The translations under genes and the position numbers were made by a program. Below the pieces are notes generated by a model. That model made no database searches, was not told where the DNA came from, and was given only the letters and a program-made list of their open reading frames with translations. A stretch of 64,000 nt of DNA, taken from positions 1,860,001 through 1,924,000 of the forward strand of contig JABYQQ010000009.1 in NCBI GenBank assembly GCA_022605405.1, given 5' to 3'. This DNA comes from Earliella scabrosa. Lineage: Eukaryota; Basidiomycota; Agaricomycetes; Polyporales; Polyporaceae. Positions 60,878 to 64,000 of the stretch are shown here, one piece after another; within the stretch, counting starts at the first letter, position 1, and the number at the start of each line of letters is the position of its first letter.

Positions 60878-63800
60878 GGAGTCAGGAGTCGAGTTGCAGT
60901 TCCTCCAAGTCGTGTGCTGGTGAGCGGTGTGCATGTAGTCTTCGAGCAGCGAGCTTAGCTTGAACTTGTTGAAGGGGCTGAATTATCGGTGCCCTTGGTT
61001 GCAAGAATACGATCCTCCGGCTAGCGTAGACTGAAGATCGAGTGGACCGAGAGTGAGACTGTCGCTCTGAAGCTTGAACTGAGAGCCAGGAGTCTGAGTG
61101 GGAGGTAAATGGTGGAAGAGTGGGACCGATCCGATCTCGGATGGAGGGTGGGCGTCTACAGGCCGGGCGGTTACTGCACGGTGACGTCGACGACCTCGAC
61201 ACCGACGACCATCGTCCTGGGTCTTCCTCTCGGGCTTGGTGAAGCCATAGGTTCGGAACACTATGAGCTGACTTCAGGCTTTGTTGATTGCAATCACCGG
61301 ACCGAGCCTCACTTTCTAGTTCGCTTTCTATCCCCTCCGAGTCACTGTACCAGCGTAAGTAGTATCACCCCTCTCGGAGTGGGCAACTCACTCCATCATG
61401 ACCGGTTCATTATCAGCTATCTGACTGGCTTGACTTTAAGACGCACAAATTTTTACTTGCAGGCTTCTTGCGTTGGTCTAGATCTTACCCTGCCAGAATG
61501 GCCTGGCCCGACTCTGAAGAGAGTCAATGCCACCCGTGGAGACTTAACCTGGACTCCGAGTCTGCCATCATCCTCCGCCGAACGACCAATCACGCAGTCT
61601 TAATCGAGAATGCTCGACGATCCTACCAGGACTCACAGCTTAGAGGACCACCGAACCAAGAGGACTGAAGTAAGTACATTGTCGATGCCGCTCTCAGCGT
61701 AGTAGGTCACGCGTCAGTCCAGTTGTGCGCTGATCGTGAACACCCATCAATTTGGCGTTAGGACTTCCGGCCAGAAGACGAGAACGATGCCTGTGGGGAT
61801 GTTTATCTGGCTCGCGCCCTGTCTATCCGGAGAAGGCCGGTACCGGTTAGATTCAGCACTGTGACTTCCTCCCTGGTGTCTATGAAAGCACATTCGAAGA
61901 GCCGGCCGGGTTTCATACAGGCCTTTCGCCTCATCGGCCGCTTCACCTTCCATACGCCCATCAACACGCCGCGCTGGTCCGTCCAATTGGCTCTACCGTC
62001 GGGCCCGGTGTCCGTCCAGCCCCCATCTGTGAGCCTTCCGTTGTTCATCCACTTCATCCTTCACACAACTCGAATCTTTCGAGCTTGTGGATCTTCTCCG
62101 GTCTCGCACCATCCTCAAGGCTTTTATCTCACGTCGCAGATATGAAGATTCCTCCTTCCCGACCTTCTACCTGGACCGGGTGGAGCTGAGCTCGCCTGTA
62201 CCTTGAGCTCGCGCTCCGCGCCTTCGCCGTACACGTGTAGGCAATGAAACAAGGTGCCTAGTCGGCTCCGGCTACTTACCTCGAGAAAGTCATGAACTAG
62301 TACCCGAGGAGCTCGAGGCCGCAACCCCTCTGTCGGCGGGAGGTCTATGTCCGTGTCTATCGCCTGGTGTGCGGACAGCTTTCCATTCCAGTGCGGTAGC
62401 GCGGATGCAGTATCAGGCGCCTTATTACGTCGGCTCGCGCCAGTCCAAGTCGGAGCAAGGTGATCAAGCTGCTGGCGCACCCGAGAAGCTAGTTCCGGGT
62501 CGGAGAGTGGACCGCAGCACGAAGTCACCCATCTCCGTCTATCGACGACCGCTCTTGTTGCTGCAGCCAAGCGTACTTGGTGCGACCTCGAGCACGCGTT
62601 CTCAGCTCGGCCGCACGAGTCTGATTGAAGCATACTCGGGTTCTGAAGTCTGACTCTGAAGCCAACGTCGACAGGGCTTCAAGTTCCACCGCCCCTTCTG
62701 TTCCTGGACGGTCTCCGCGGCGACGCAACACCGCAGCACCAGGCAGGCCCAGTCTCGCATGCGACGAAGTGGCTCCTAGCTGACCGCGCTGTTCCTCGCA
62801 GGATCTCTGTGGGCTATTGAGTCCGTGCGAGCGCCAGGCTCCCGTCGGTACCTGAGGATTCGAAGCGGTCCATGGCAGGACTTCGCTTCCACGTCTCAAG
62901 CTTAAGCTTCGTCGACACCCTCGATGATGCGGCAGACGGCACCTCCCTTGTAGAACTCCGATCCACACCTGGGGAGTCGGACGAGTTGCCTCACTCTGTG
63001 ATCACCGGATGATCCAAGAGCTAGACTGGAGCCTTGCACTGGCGCTTCTGGACCACGCCGAATGTCGAGCGAGCTTCAGGTACGGGCACCACGGTCGACC
63101 GGAAAGGAACGCCGATCTCCCATACTCCAGCCAATGACGCTTTTACTGGACGCTTTCGCAGGAAAGGTGCGCATCGTTCGGTCAGGCACAGCATGTCGGT
63201 GGTGCTGACGAGCTTGCAGTACAGGCTGAGCTTGAAGCTTGAGCCCGAAGTTCGTGTGCCCAGCCAGTCTCAGCATCCAGACGCGCCCGGCCTCCTTGTT
63301 TCTCTCATGAACGTTGTTTCGACAGCGACGTGTTGGTGTTGGTACACTTTCCGTGCACCCGCTGTGGTGCGTTCTATGCCAGTTACGCACGACCTCAGGC
63401 TGACGGTATCTATCTTCGGAGTAGGCATGTGTTCAGGTCCTCGGAACCCCCATGCATTCGAGGTTTGAATACACCGGAACTACTACAGTGCACTTCACGC
63501 CCACGAACTGCGGAACCTCGCTGCGCCACCATGGTGCGTCCTACTTCGGTTTCGTCCTTTGCAACCTTGGCGCTCTGGCGCCCGTCTTCCTTTTATTGCC
63601 ATTGTACCCGAGCGACGCGAGCTTATGTGGCCGTCCGCACCCACTGTGGGGCAGACGCTGTTGCGAGCGACTCACTGGCAGAGCAGTTGTACGGATCGTG
63701 ATCACTGGCATTCACCGGTCACCGCCGATGGTGATGCTCGCAGTGCTGTCTATATGCAGCACGGGACGCTGTATGCTCATAGACAGCACTGGGATGCAGA

Positions 63801-64000
63801 TGCCATAGCGAGAGAACGCCCCAGATGGACCCTACGGGTGCGGAGCAGAGAATACCGTTGACATCTCATCTTGCACTCTCCCTTCTGGACATACGAAGCT
63901 GCCGCACTCGGTGCTCCCTCTCCCTCGCCCATCCTTCTGAACGCCCTGCCAGTGCATTCTACATGTTACGGCTGTGATTGAGCGGGATCACGGCTGAGCG
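60878..64000. other. right edge, no convincing gene
   Basis: Several medium frames exist. The best candidate is on the minus strand at 62124-62633, where a protein-like piece (LASRVRQQLDHLAPTWTGAS) ends at a GTAAGT donor, but no start, continuation or domain could be established. The region could be a decayed gene, an intergenic stretch, or the 5' part of a gene beyond the edge. Confidence 0.4.

Noticed and set aside
1..64000. CRISPR arrays, operons, phage or plasmid functions
   Set aside because: The window is intron-rich fungal nuclear DNA; no spaced direct repeats or prokaryotic gene layout are present.

Overview
This is fungal nuclear DNA, most likely from a basidiomycete of the class Agaricomycetes, possibly a wood-decaying polypore. 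The evidence is the high GC content, compact genes split by about 75 introns that are mostly 50 to 70 bases long, and the gene families present: a fungal omega-like (FuA type) glutathione transferase pair, Ser/Thr-rich single-pass membrane proteins, a HET-domain protein, an F-box protein and a secreted aspartic protease. No prokaryotic, plasmid, phage or CRISPR features are seen. The order-level placement is inference.

Layout. 0.5-2.0 kb: Ser/Thr-rich single-pass membrane protein. 3.4-6.5 kb: tandem glutathione transferases. 6.7-8.8 kb: tandem phosphotransferase-fold (APH) genes on the other strand, one with a 4-base frameshift. 9.4-11.8 kb: second Ser/Thr/Pro-rich membrane protein. 12.8-14.9 kb: a 15-exon Gfo/Idh/MocA oxidoreductase. 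16.0-16.6 kb: uncertain gene or relic. 17.0-18.5 kb: secreted agmatinase-like ureohydrolase, divergent from a MATE transporter at 19.1-21.4 kb. 22.0-23.3 kb: glycerol dehydrogenase-like enzyme. 24.3-24.9 kb: small secreted protein. 26.3-28.4 kb: third single-pass membrane protein. 29.3-31.6 kb: mitochondrial branched-chain 2-oxoacid dehydrogenase E1 alpha with two micro-exons. 31.8-33.2 kb: mRNA-capping RNA triphosphatase, divergent from the former. 33.2-39.8 kb: gene-poor tract. 39.8-41.9 kb: F-box protein, with a broken partial copy at 42.8-43.2 kb. 43.7-46.5 kb: HET-domain protein. 46.9-49.1 kb: a mitochondrial K+/H+ exchange-related gene preceded by a broken copy of its 3' half. 49.7-51.3 kb: secreted aspartic protease. 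52.3-52.9 kb: small unknown protein. 54.4-55.7 kb: phytanoyl-CoA dioxygenase-like protein. 56.8-57.8 kb: isoprenylcysteine methyltransferase-like membrane protein. 58.2-60.9 kb: macrodomain protein whose two exons are separated by about 1.87 kb. 60.9-64 kb: no convincing gene.

The genes do not form one pathway. Housekeeping genes (capping enzyme, E1 alpha, mitochondrial exchanger) are mixed with detoxification and accessory genes. Local duplication is the main theme: two intact or nearly intact tandem pairs (GST, APH) and two partial duplications that left broken copies (F-box, K+/H+ exchange). Exon structures were built by hand from GT-AG (and three inferred GC-AG) splice sites, reading phase and family expectation. 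Each full model keeps an open frame through every junction.
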